The notes: a model not told the origin generated them from the letters alone. DNA of 5,894 bases from Bacillota bacterium (GCA_023435505.1 JAEYRR010000158.1:1-5894), one strand, 5' to 3'; shown: positions 1-5,102, counted from the stretch's first letter. A program made the numbers and translations.

Positions 1-106
1 AATCACACTTCAATCCAAAAGATTGGACAAACTCAATACTTTCTGTATAATCATGTTCTCTAAATGGTCCATCTGGAATCCACATCAGTTCTTCTTCTAT
101 CCTCAT
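1..106 (-). CDS. Unrecognised protein, N-terminal 35 residues (cut by window edge)
   Basis: Open frame from an ATG at 106 running leftward out of the window. The visible protein starts MRIEEELMWIPDGPFREHDY and goes on to a segment with E-F-V-Q-S-F-G-L-K-C-D. A purine-rich AAGGAAG ribosome binding site lies a few bases upstream of the ATG, which supports the start. The N-terminus is acidic and shows no signal peptide or membrane segment. I do not recognise the family from this fragment, so no function is proposed. The gene follows rlmH on the same strand, but the strong rlmH terminator and a 240-nt AT-rich spacer lie between, so it is probably transcribed separately. Reality of the gene is moderately well supported by RBS plus open frame; the short visible length limits certainty. 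Confidence 0.6.
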   Translation of the reverse strand, partial: MRIEEELMWIPDGPFREHDYTESIEFVQSFGLKCD

Positions 107-166
107 CGTTTATCTTTCCTTCCATTAATAAACACTCTCGCCAAATAAACCTCATCTTAATTTATG

Positions 167-194
167 CTTATATTCATAGAATAACTAACTTCAA
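167..194 (-). promoter_or_regulatory. Candidate promoter for the left-edge gene
   Basis: On the minus strand TTGAAG (194-189) and TATAAG (172-167) are separated by 16 nt and would start transcription about 55 nt before the ATG at 106. A second pair further upstream (TTGAAA, 17 nt, TAATCT, around 225-255) is about as good. The whole spacer from 107 to 340 is very AT-rich, so chance matches are likely. I see no other gene or structured element in it. Confidence 0.25.
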
Positions 195-340
195 TTATGT
201 TCTTTCATCCACATAGTTATAGATTACAATTTTTATCTACTTTTTTCAATTATTTAGAAGCTTGTTTCTATTTATTATTAATACTACTTTATACGACTAC
301 TGTCCTGGCTTCTCATCACTATTCACTCTTCCCTCACAAA

Positions 341-369
341 TAAGAAAAGAGCGCGTTAACGCGCTCTTC
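341..369 (-). terminator. Intrinsic terminator after rlmH
   Basis: A perfect 22-nt palindrome at 347-368 (half-site AAGAGCGCGTT) forms a GC-rich stem with a TTAA loop. It begins five bases after the rlmH stop codon. On the minus strand it is followed by a U-rich tract (TTTTCTTATTTG), which is the classic rho-independent layout in the direction of rlmH transcription. Confidence 0.9.
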
Positions 370-372
370 CCC

Positions 373-852
373 TTATTTATGATACGGTTCTCCGTTTACA
401 ATTCGATACCCTCTATAAATCTGCTCCAAAAGAACCATTCTCATCATCTGATGAGGGAAGGTCATCTTAGAGAAGCTGAGCAGAAAATCAGCCCGCTTTA
501 TATTCTCAGGATCTAAGCCAAGTGAGCCGCCTATGATAAAGATGATATGACTCTTTCCTTCTATCCCAAGCTTTTCAATCTGTCTACCGAAGGCTACAGA
601 ATCCTGCTGCTTTCCCTCAATAGCAAGGGCAATGACATAAGCACCATCCTTCATGTACTTACTGAGCCTCTCGCCTTCCTTCTGCTTAATCTGTAACTCC
701 ACTACTTCACTAGCATTATCCGGAGTCTTTTCATCTGCCACCTCGACAATCTCTAATTTACAATACCGGCTCAGTCGTTTTGCATATTCCTCGATTCCCT
801 GTACAAAATATTTCTCTTTTATTTTTCCAACACATAGAATTGTAATTTTCAT
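373..852 (-). CDS. rlmH: 23S rRNA (pseudouridine1915-N3)-methyltransferase RlmH
   Basis: A SPOUT-family methyltransferase that uses S-adenosylmethionine to methylate pseudouridine 1915 in helix 69 of 23S rRNA on assembled ribosomes (family knowledge). The 159-residue protein matches the usual length of about 155-160. Visible family marks are the N-terminal MKITILCVGKIKEKY, the strand A-L-A-I-E-G-K at 75-81, the knot glycine segment IGGSLGLD at 107-114 that contributes to the SAM pocket, and the C-terminal signature FPHQMMRMVLLEQIYRGYRI (132-151) ending in PYHK. The ATG start at 852 is preceded by AGGAG with a 5-nt spacer. It is monocistronic in appearance: a 380-nt structured spacer lies upstream and a strong terminator immediately downstream. 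The final codons resemble the attachment core that SCC recombinases use in staphylococcal orfX; no insertion is seen here. Confidence 0.97.
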   Translation of the reverse strand: MKITILCVGKIKEKYFVQGIEEYAKRLSRYCKLEIVEVADEKTPDNASEVVELQIKQKEGERLSKYMKDGAYVIALAIEGKQQDSVAFGRQIEKLGIEGKSHIIFIIGGSLGLDPENIKRADFLLSFSKMTFPHQMMRMVLLEQIYRGYRIVNGEPYHK

Positions 853-884
853 AATATCTCCTGTCTAATCTGAATTTTAACGAT

Positions 885-913
885 ATTGTATGGCATATTC
901 GATTTATTTAAGA
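885..913 (-). promoter_or_regulatory. Candidate rlmH promoter
   Basis: On the minus strand TACAAT (890-885) is a good -10 box about 33 nt before the rlmH ATG. The matching -35 position (913-908) reads TCTTAA, a poor match. The 24-bp palindrome at 915-938 abuts the -35 region on its upstream side, so a bound regulator could affect this promoter. The call rests mainly on the -10 and the position. Confidence 0.3.
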
Positions 914-914
914 C

Positions 915-938
915 TTTGTGAACAAATTTGTTCACAAA
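915..938. repeat. Perfect 24-bp palindrome, possible operator or hairpin
   Basis: The half-site TTTGTGAACAAA at 915-926 is followed directly by its exact reverse complement at 927-938. Each half is itself close to palindromic (TTTGT-GA-ACAAA). The palindrome lies 63-86 nt upstream of the rlmH start, next to its candidate -35, and 22 nt downstream of the mini-ORF stop. Two readings are possible: a protein-binding operator, or an RNA hairpin (10-bp stem, AATT loop) ending the mini-ORF transcript. The T-rich flank is on the plus-strand 3' side (TTGTTTTATTG), which makes it a poor minus-strand terminator. Confidence 0.6.
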
Positions 939-960
939 TTGTTTTATTGTTAGTCATACT

Positions 961-1011
961 TTAAACATATTTAACCAGTATAATGAAGCCAGAAAGTGAG
1001 TAAAACGTCAC
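961..1011 (-). CDS. Candidate 16-residue hydrophobic mini-ORF, possible type I toxin-like peptide or relic
   Basis: A GTG at 1011 is preceded by a very strong Shine-Dalgarno (GGGGAGGAG; GGAGG with a 5-nt spacer). It opens a frame encoding MTFYSLSGFIILVKYV before a TAA. The peptide is almost wholly hydrophobic or aromatic with one lysine near the end, as in short membrane-acting toxins, but those are usually about 25-40 residues, so this may be shortened or decayed. The start pattern (M-T-x-Y, L-S, then I/L/V) vaguely recalls the 'putative holin-like toxin' peptides common in Firmicutes; this is recollection, not an alignment. A stable hairpin lies directly upstream and a possible antisense RNA covers the start site. 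Without expression data or homologues the ORF may simply be chance downstream of a purine-rich run. Confidence 0.3.
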   Translation of the reverse strand: MTFYSLSGFIILVKYV

Positions 1012-1087
1012 TCTCTCCTCCCCCTCATTATAATATAGCAAAGAATAGGCCACCATAGCAAGTATGGTGGCCTATTCTTTGTTATAT
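991..1087 (+). ncRNA. Candidate antisense RNA over the mini-ORF start site
   Basis: A consensus TATAAT at 979-984 on the plus strand would start an RNA near 991 that runs through the complement of the mini-ORF start codon and Shine-Dalgarno and ends at the hairpin at 1033-1087. The RNA would be roughly 95 nt, with a C-rich stretch (CTCTCTCCTCCCC, 1012-1024, read from the plus strand) able to pair with the ribosome binding site. The -35 region (around 955-961) is poor. The base of the hairpin has a G-U wobble (1038/1082) on the plus strand but a C-A mismatch on the minus strand, which slightly favours a plus-strand RNA. This is a hypothesis from layout only. Confidence 0.2.
1033..1087. terminator. 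Long stable hairpin, probable bidirectional terminator
   Basis: The arms 1039-1057 and 1063-1081 pair perfectly over 19 bp around a 5-nt loop (GCAAG). One wobble and five further A-T pairs extend the stem to 1033/1087. The GC-rich core (AGGCCACCATA) is flanked by A-rich and T-rich sides (CAAAGAAT and ATTCTTTG), the usual form of a bidirectional intrinsic terminator. On the minus strand it could end the mazF transcript, 151 nt after the mazF stop. On the plus strand it could end the candidate antisense RNA. It could also form the 5' end of a minus-strand mini-ORF mRNA. Confidence 0.6.
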
Positions 1088-1110
1088 AGAAACAATACAT
1101 AATATGTAAA
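1081..1110 (-). promoter_or_regulatory. Candidate promoter reading into the hairpin and mini-ORF
   Basis: On the minus strand TTTACA (1110-1105) is followed after 18 nt by TATAAC (1086-1081), or after 16 nt by TATATA (1088-1083). Transcription would start around 1075, inside the outer hairpin arm, giving an mRNA that begins with a stem-loop and then carries the Shine-Dalgarno and GTG at 1011. The AT-rich setting makes a chance match possible. Confidence 0.3.
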
Positions 1111-1123
1111 GTAATCAAGAACT

Positions 1124-1144
1124 TATTATCTTACAAAGATAATA
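1124..1144. repeat. AT-rich inverted repeat downstream of mazF
   Basis: The arms TATTATCTT (1124-1132) and AAGATAATA (1136-1144) are exact reverse complements around a 3-nt centre. There is no U-run on either side, and the stem has only two G-C pairs, so it is a weak terminator at best. It could be a protein site or chance in AT-rich DNA. Confidence 0.35.
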
Positions 1145-1155
1145 TATTACAGATC

Positions 1156-1183
1156 TTGACTATGGTAGTTATGGATTGATAAT
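1156..1183 (+). promoter_or_regulatory. Candidate plus-strand promoter pointing into the mazF 3' end
   Basis: TTGACT (1156-1161) and GATAAT (1178-1183) are separated by 16 nt, one of the better -35/-10 pairs in the window. No plus-strand gene lies downstream, so it would make an RNA antisense to mazF. It may be coincidental. Confidence 0.25.
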
Positions 1184-1232
1184 ACCTATCATCCTTCTTT
1201 TGTTCTTTACTCTTTAATCCATCTAATATTTA

Positions 1233-1580
1233 TTATGTATTAAGAGCTAGACTGATCAATAACGCTTTATCTATTTTCCTTAATACATCATCATCCAGAT
1301 GACATACTTTTTCTTTTAATCTGGATTTATCTATGGTTCTTACCTGTTCTAGTAAGATTACTGAGTCCTTAACAATTCCATATTTTTCAGCGTCCAACTC
1401 CACATGAGTAGGAAGCTTTGCTTTGTTCATTTTTGAAGTTATTGCTGCGCAGATTACGGTTGGACTATGTTTATTTCCAGTGTCATTTTGTACAATAAGT
1501 ACTGGACGCACGCCTCCTTGCTCAGACCCAATAACAGGTCTTAAATCTGCATAAAAAATATCGCCTCTTTTTATAATCAC
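1233..1580 (-). CDS. ndoA: Type II toxin MazF/NdoA, sequence-specific mRNA endoribonuclease
   Basis: A PemK/MazF-family RNase that cleaves single-stranded mRNA at short U/A-rich sites; the B. subtilis orthologue cuts at UACAU (family knowledge). From the GTG at 1580 the protein is 115 residues, against 116 in B. subtilis, and starts [13 protein letters not shown], aligning with the B. subtilis N-terminus. Visible motifs are [21 protein letters not shown] (with Arg25), QND at 31-33 and AAITS with Thr48; Arg25 and Thr48 are the catalytic pair of the Bacillus enzyme, so the toxin looks intact. A GTG at 1589 would add three residues, but GGAG (1594-1591) lies one base from it and ten bases from 1580, so I prefer 1580. 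The gene follows alr as in Bacillus, but no MazE-like antitoxin frame fits in the 207-nt gap. No convincing promoter is seen in that gap. Confidence 0.93.
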   Translation of the reverse strand: MIIKRGDIFYADLRPVIGSEQGGVRPVLIVQNDTGNKHSPTVICAAITSKMNKAKLPTHVELDAEKYGIVKDSVILLEQVRTIDKSRLKEKVCHLDDDVLRKIDKALLISLALNT

Positions 1581-1590
1581 TTTATTCACA

Positions 1591-1594
1591 CTCC
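1591..1594 (-). promoter_or_regulatory. Ribosome binding site deciding the mazF start
   Basis: GGAG within AGACGGAG on the minus strand. It is 10 nt from the GTG at 1580 but only 1 nt from the GTG at 1589, which favours the shorter protein. The site is modest and the spacing long, so mazF translation may be weak. Confidence 0.5.
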
Positions 1595-1796
1595 GTCTTT
1601 TTGGCTTTAGCTTTATTATTGCCAGATTTAACTTGTGTATTCCATAAAGTGCATAGAATTAAAACATTTTTAACCTAAGCTATATCAAACAAATATTTTG
1701 AAGATTCCTATTCTTTCACGCTAGTTCTTCTTTTCTGTCCAAGCATCGTTCAAAACATTTATACTAATGCATATCTTTATACCTTATATCATCAAG

Positions 1797-2993
1797 TTAT
1801 TTCATTCTTTTCATGTTATCAAATCCCTCCAGGTTTCCCTGAAAGCTTAATTCCCCAACTATGACACCATTACGTACATATACACGGGGAACTCTCTTGC
1901 TAATATCGCAGACAAACTCATAATTAAAAGAATATGCCATGTCTGCCAATTCTTCTACGGTAATCTTTTCATCACCGTCTGTTCCTACAAGAACGACATC
2001 ATCGCCGTACTTTGTTTCTGGAATCTTTGTTACGTCTACCATAAATTGATCCATGCAGATTCTTCCTAGAATAGGGGCCTTCTTTCCACGGATCAATACA
2101 TAACCCTTGTTTGACAGGGCTCTTGGATATCCATCTGCATAACCAACTGGAATAGTCGCTACACGAATTTTATCCTTTGCTACATACGTACTTCCATAAC
2201 CAATTCCTGTTCCTGGTTCTACCTCTTTTACATGGATTACCTTAGAAAGTAACTCCATAGCTGGATAAAGAACAAGATTTTCCTTCTTAACCTCTTCACT
2301 TGGATAAAGACCATACGTTGTGATTCCGCTTCTTACCATATTTAGATAAGTATCCGGCAAATCTACAATGGCTGCACTATTAGAGACATGCTTCACTTCA
2401 GGATAAACTCCTACTTGTTCTAGCTTCTTTACAAATGTCTCATAGCGTTTGTATTGGTTGATAGCAGATGTCTTATCCTTCATATCGGCACTGGCGAAAT
2501 GGGTAAACAAACCGGTAATCTCGATTCCTGGAAGAGAACTAATTTTTCTAATCTGTTCCACACTATCATCGTTATCTTTGAATCCTATTCTGCTCATACC
2601 AGTATCCAATTTAAGATGAACCTTTACATTTTTATTCATGGATAGTGCTACTTGAGACAACTCTTCAGCCATTTGAGTATTATATACCGTCTGGATGATG
2701 TCATATTGTATTACCTGCGCAAACTCCTCCACAGAAGTATGACCAAGAATCAAAATAGGCTTAGTCACTCCTGCCTCACGTAGTTCAACTGCTTCCTCAA
2801 TGATTGCCACTCCATAGGCATCTACAATGGAATCGACTGTCCATGCAATTGGAATAGCTCCGTGTCCATATCCATCTGCCTTAATGATTGCCATCAGCTT
2901 TGTATCCTTATTTAATTTGCGCCTGGTATTCTCCAGGTTATTATATATGGCATCCAGATTGACTCTCGCCTGAATACGAAAGTATTTTCTCAT
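1797..2993 (-). CDS. alr: Alanine racemase
   Basis: A PLP-dependent fold-type III enzyme that interconverts L- and D-alanine in the cytoplasm, supplying D-Ala for peptidoglycan. The 398 residues cover the full family length. The PLP-binding lysine is Lys38 in MAIIKADGYGHGA, and the second catalytic base is Tyr266 in GIGYGST. VHLKLDTGMSRIG (about 125-137) holds the lysine that is carbamylated in the Geobacillus enzyme and the arginine that binds substrate. ILGRICMDQ near 308-316 and the C-terminal ISKRVPRVY segment complete the profile. I choose the ATG at 2993: AAGGAA lies about 9 nt upstream, whereas the alternative GTG at 3002 would touch that site. It lies 58 nt after nnr with a candidate promoter in between, and upstream of mazF as in Bacillus. 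No terminator is evident after it, so read-through into mazF is possible. Confidence 0.97.
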   Translation of the reverse strand: MRKYFRIQARVNLDAIYNNLENTRRKLNKDTKLMAIIKADGYGHGAIPIAWTVDSIVDAYGVAIIEEAVELREAGVTKPILILGHTSVEEFAQVIQYDIIQTVYNTQMAEELSQVALSMNKNVKVHLKLDTGMSRIGFKDNDDSVEQIRKISSLPGIEITGLFTHFASADMKDKTSAINQYKRYETFVKKLEQVGVYPEVKHVSNSAAIVDLPDTYLNMVRSGITTYGLYPSEEVKKENLVLYPAMELLSKVIHVKEVEPGTGIGYGSTYVAKDKIRVATIPVGYADGYPRALSNKGYVLIRGKKAPILGRICMDQFMVDVTKIPETKYGDDVVLVGTDGDEKITVEELADMAYSFNYEFVCDISKRVPRVYVRNGVIVGELSFQGNLEGFDNMKRMK

Positions 2994-3039
2994 AGCCGTC
3001 ACTTCCTTCGTAGTACAATTCTTTTGGTGTTTCTTATTG

Positions 3040-3068
3040 ATTGTATAGTTATTAACTATAAATTACAA
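3040..3068 (-). promoter_or_regulatory. Candidate alr promoter overlapping the end of nnr
   Basis: On the minus strand TTGTAA (3068-3063) and TACAAT (3045-3040) are separated by exactly 17 nt, just before alr. An inverted repeat, TATAGTTA and TAACTATA around one base (3044-3060), fills the spacer, includes the nnr stop codon, and overlaps the first bases of the -10. alr may therefore be expressed both from the nnr promoter and from this site. Confidence 0.4.
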
Positions 3069-4578
3069 GGTTCTTTTCCTCTTTGTCAGCTTTTTTTAAA
3101 ACATCACAGATACCTTCAATAATATCCTCTGCCATAAGGGAATAGGCACCTTTTTTCGTTCTGGCGCTATCTCCGGCCAGACCATGAATATATACACCAA
3201 GACAAGCAGCTTCATAAGAAGACATTCCACTAGCCATAAGACCTGCAATTACTCCGGTTAGCACATCACCTGCACCTGCGGTAGCCATTCCATGATTACC
3301 ACTCTGATTCACATACTGTGCTCCGTCCTTTGCAACAATGGTTCTGGAATCTTTAAGAACAAGAGAATACTTTTTCTCCTTTACCATTTCTACTGCCACT
3401 GAGAATATATTCTGCTTGATTTCCTCTATTGGTTTTGTAGTGAGTCTAGACATTTCCATGAGATGAGGTGTCAGTATATATCGTTCTGATAGTTGATTCA
3501 GTATTTCTTCTCTGTCTGGCCTTTTTGCCAGAAGGTTTAGACCATCTGCATCTAACACCACTGGAACCTCTGTATTCTGTACTACTAATTCTAATAAATC
3601 CTCTGCCATAGGAGATGTTCCAATCCCTGGACCAAATACTATAATGGATGCCCAACTAAGCTCTTGTAAAAGCACTTTTTTCTCCGTAGTATCATCGTAG
3701 GTGGCTAAAATTGCTTCTGGCAGAGAAGTTTGTAAAATTATACGATTTTCTTTTGCTGTCAGTATTTTCACCAAGCCAGCTCCTGCCCTATATGCTGCCT
3801 TAGCGGATAAATAACAAGCTCCACTCATATTAGGAGACCCTGCAATCACTAAGACCTTACCATAGGTACCTTTATTACTTCTATAAGATCTCTTTGGAAC
3901 TCTGAGTATATCTGATACCTCATAAGTAAATGCAGTAGGGGCAACCTGATTGATTGCATCTGGGACAAATCCAATCTCTTCGCAATAAACGATACCTGCA
4001 TTTTCACAGCCGGGAGATAATAAAAGACCCAGTTTTTTATAACCAAAGGTTATGGTGTAATCTGCTTTAATACAGCATCCAAGTATTTGTCCACCATCCG
4101 CGTGAATTCCGGAAGGGATATCCACAGAAAATACCACATTGTGGCACTTATTAACCTCGTCAATCAGATCTGCCAGTTCTCCTGTAATCGGTTTATTAAG
4201 TCCGATACCAAACAGAGCATCCACCACTATATTATATGAGGATATCTTGGCATTGTTTATCACGGGAATTCCTAAATTTTGAACCATATGTAGCTGTTGT
4301 TCATTTTCCTGTGAACCATGGTCAAAACTTCCTGCAAGAAGAACTTCTACGTGGTACCCCCATATGGTTAATATGCGTGCTACTGCCAGACCATCAGCAC
4401 CATTGTTACCAGAGGTAGAAAGCACTAGAATCCTATCTTCTTTCTGAATGATTTCCTGCATTCTTGTAGCAACTGCTAACGCTGCACGTTCCATTAATAC
4501 TAGGCTAGGTACACCGTATTGCCTAATGGTAACCGCATCTATGGTTTTCATCTGTGTTCCATCTACTAGATACTCCAT
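3052..4578 (-). CDS. nnr: Bifunctional NAD(P)H-hydrate epimerase / ADP-dependent NAD(P)H-hydrate dehydratase
   Basis: A cofactor-repair enzyme: the N-terminal YjeF_N domain epimerises damaged (R)-NAD(P)HX to the S form, and the C-terminal ribokinase-like domain dehydrates (S)-NAD(P)HX back to NAD(P)H at the cost of ADP (ATP in eukaryotic relatives). At 508 residues it is a normal full-length fusion. N-domain marks: TSGNNGADGLAVAR (55-68), VDALFGIGL (119-127) and SVDIPSGI (151-158). C-domain marks: KGTYGKVLVIAGSPNMSGA (236-254), FGPGIGT (315-321), VLDADGLNLLA (341-351), TPHLMEMSRL (370-379) and GNHGMATAGAGDVLTG (427-442), whose Asp438 is the expected catalytic base. The ATG at 4578 has GGGAGG 9 nt upstream. 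A strong promoter lies at 4619-4646. The TPHLMEM stretch differs from the common TPHPGEM, which looks like lineage variation and not damage. In Bacillus this slot between acpS and alr holds ydcC instead. Confidence 0.95.
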   Translation of the reverse strand: MEYLVDGTQMKTIDAVTIRQYGVPSLVLMERAALAVATRMQEIIQKEDRILVLSTSGNNGADGLAVARILTIWGYHVEVLLAGSFDHGSQENEQQLHMVQNLGIPVINNAKISSYNIVVDALFGIGLNKPITGELADLIDEVNKCHNVVFSVDIPSGIHADGGQILGCCIKADYTITFGYKKLGLLLSPGCENAGIVYCEEIGFVPDAINQVAPTAFTYEVSDILRVPKRSYRSNKGTYGKVLVIAGSPNMSGACYLSAKAAYRAGAGLVKILTAKENRIILQTSLPEAILATYDDTTEKKVLLQELSWASIIVFGPGIGTSPMAEDLLELVVQNTEVPVVLDADGLNLLAKRPDREEILNQLSERYILTPHLMEMSRLTTKPIEEIKQNIFSVAVEMVKEKKYSLVLKDSRTIVAKDGAQYVNQSGNHGMATAGAGDVLTGVIAGLMASGMSSYEAACLGVYIHGLAGDSARTKKGAYSLMAEDIIEGICDVLKKADKEEKNLVIYS

Positions 4579-4618
4579 TCTTACAGGCCTCCCTTTATTG
4601 ACGACTCATAACAATCCT

Positions 4619-4646
4619 ATTATATTATACATTATACATTTTTCAA
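4619..4646 (-). promoter_or_regulatory. Promoter of nnr
   Basis: On the minus strand TTGAAA (4646-4641), a 16-nt spacer, then TATAAT (4624-4619), with a start about 34 nt before the nnr ATG. The spacer holds two more TATAAT hexamers in a tandem GTATAAT repeat, so the exact -10 is uncertain. A very AT-rich tract (4661-4680) directly upstream could serve as an UP element. This is the best promoter match in the window. Confidence 0.65.
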
Positions 4647-4680
4647 CAATTTTAACGCTCTTTTATATTATATATAATTA

Positions 4681-4733
4681 TAGGAGTATAAGCCAGGATA
4701 GTCCATCTTGTATTATCCTAACCTAAACTCCTA
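4681..4733 (-). terminator. Nested hairpin across the acpS stop, possible weak terminator
   Basis: The outer arms TAGGAGT (4681-4687) and ACTCCTA (4727-4733) enclose inner arms AGGATA (4695-4700) and TATCCT (4714-4719). The structure starts within the last codons of acpS and includes its stop. On the minus strand it is followed by ATAATTATATAT instead of a clean U-run, so termination would be inefficient. It may equally be an mRNA end-stabilising or processing structure. Confidence 0.35.
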
Positions 4734-5089
4734 CTTTCGGCTATTACGTATGCTATTGTGTACTCACTTGTGTTACTGATACTAACATGAATATCGCTAA
4801 TATTAAGTTCTTTGGCTTTCTCTAAGGCATTATTATATAGGTTTACATAGGGCTTTCCCAGTTCATCCCTAAGTACCTCAATATCTGTTAGCCTCATCTG
4901 TCGAAAGCCTGTACCAAAGGCCTTGGTCACAGCTTCCTTTACAGCAAAATTACCACTTGCCTTCCCTAGATTATGTGCAATTAACTCCTGCTCCTTTTCA
5001 GTAAAGCTTCGTTTTACAAAGGATTCTTGCAGGCATGCCTTCTCTATACGTCTGTTTTCTACCAAATCTGTTCCAATTCCAACAATCAA
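4718..5089 (-). CDS. acpS: Holo-[acyl-carrier-protein] synthase
   Basis: A 4'-phosphopantetheinyl transferase that moves the phosphopantetheine arm of coenzyme A onto a serine of apo-ACP, activating it for fatty acid synthesis. The 123 residues match the AcpS class (about 120-125, trimeric). Visible marks are MIVGIGTDLVENRRI with metal-binding Asp8, SFTEKE at 28-33, NFAVKEAVTKAFGTGF (47-62) with the second metal ligand Glu52, the segment D-I-E-V-L-R-D-E-L-G-K-P (69-80), and C-terminal HVSISNTSEYTIAYVIAE. The start is TTG at 5089, chosen because AAGGAG lies 7 nt upstream and the protein begins exactly at the conserved MIVGIGTD. The gene starts 11 nt after the stop of the coiled-coil gene, and its ribosome binding site overlaps that stop, so the two are probably translationally linked in one operon. 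Confidence 0.96.
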   Translation of the reverse strand: MIVGIGTDLVENRRIEKACLQESFVKRSFTEKEQELIAHNLGKASGNFAVKEAVTKAFGTGFRQMRLTDIEVLRDELGKPYVNLYNNALEKAKELNISDIHVSISNTSEYTIAYVIAESRSLG

Positions 5090-5096
5090 TTTTGTT

Positions 5097-5102
5097 CTCC
5101 TT
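5097..5102 (-). promoter_or_regulatory. Ribosome binding site fixing the acpS TTG start
   Basis: AAGGAG on the minus strand, 7 nt before TTG at 5089. Its first two bases are the last two of the upstream gene's TAA stop. There is no ATG or GTG at a useful distance, so the TTG start is well supported. Confidence 0.8.

Noticed and set aside
262..516. Plus-strand ORF of 84 codons
   Set aside because: It runs through the rlmH terminator and antisense to the rlmH 3' end, has no ribosome binding site, and its product has no recognisable domain.
915..938. Palindrome as a Rex or CRP/FNR binding site
   Set aside because: Rex sites have about four bases between TTGTGAA half-sites, where this one has eight. 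CRP needs six bases between TGTGA and TCACA, where this one has ten.
1590..1796. Twelve-codon ATG frame (MLGQKRRTSVKE) in the alr-mazF gap as an antitoxin remnant
   Set aside because: It lacks a ribosome binding site and shows no similarity I can see to MazE or ribbon-helix-helix antitoxins.
3446..4046. Alternative-frame minus-strand ORFs of 65-69 codons inside nnr
   Set aside because: They lie wholly within the well-supported nnr frame, which carries all conserved motifs.
3052..4578. nnr as damaged because TPHLMEM replaces the common TPHPGEM
   Set aside because: All other motifs, including the GAGD catalytic segment, are intact and the frame is full length, so this is better read as lineage variation.
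4448..4726. Plus-strand ORF of 92 codons with a hydrophobic C-terminal half
   Set aside because: It overlaps the nnr 5' end and its promoter on the opposite strand. The hydrophobic tail comes from AT-rich promoter DNA, and no ribosome binding site precedes it.
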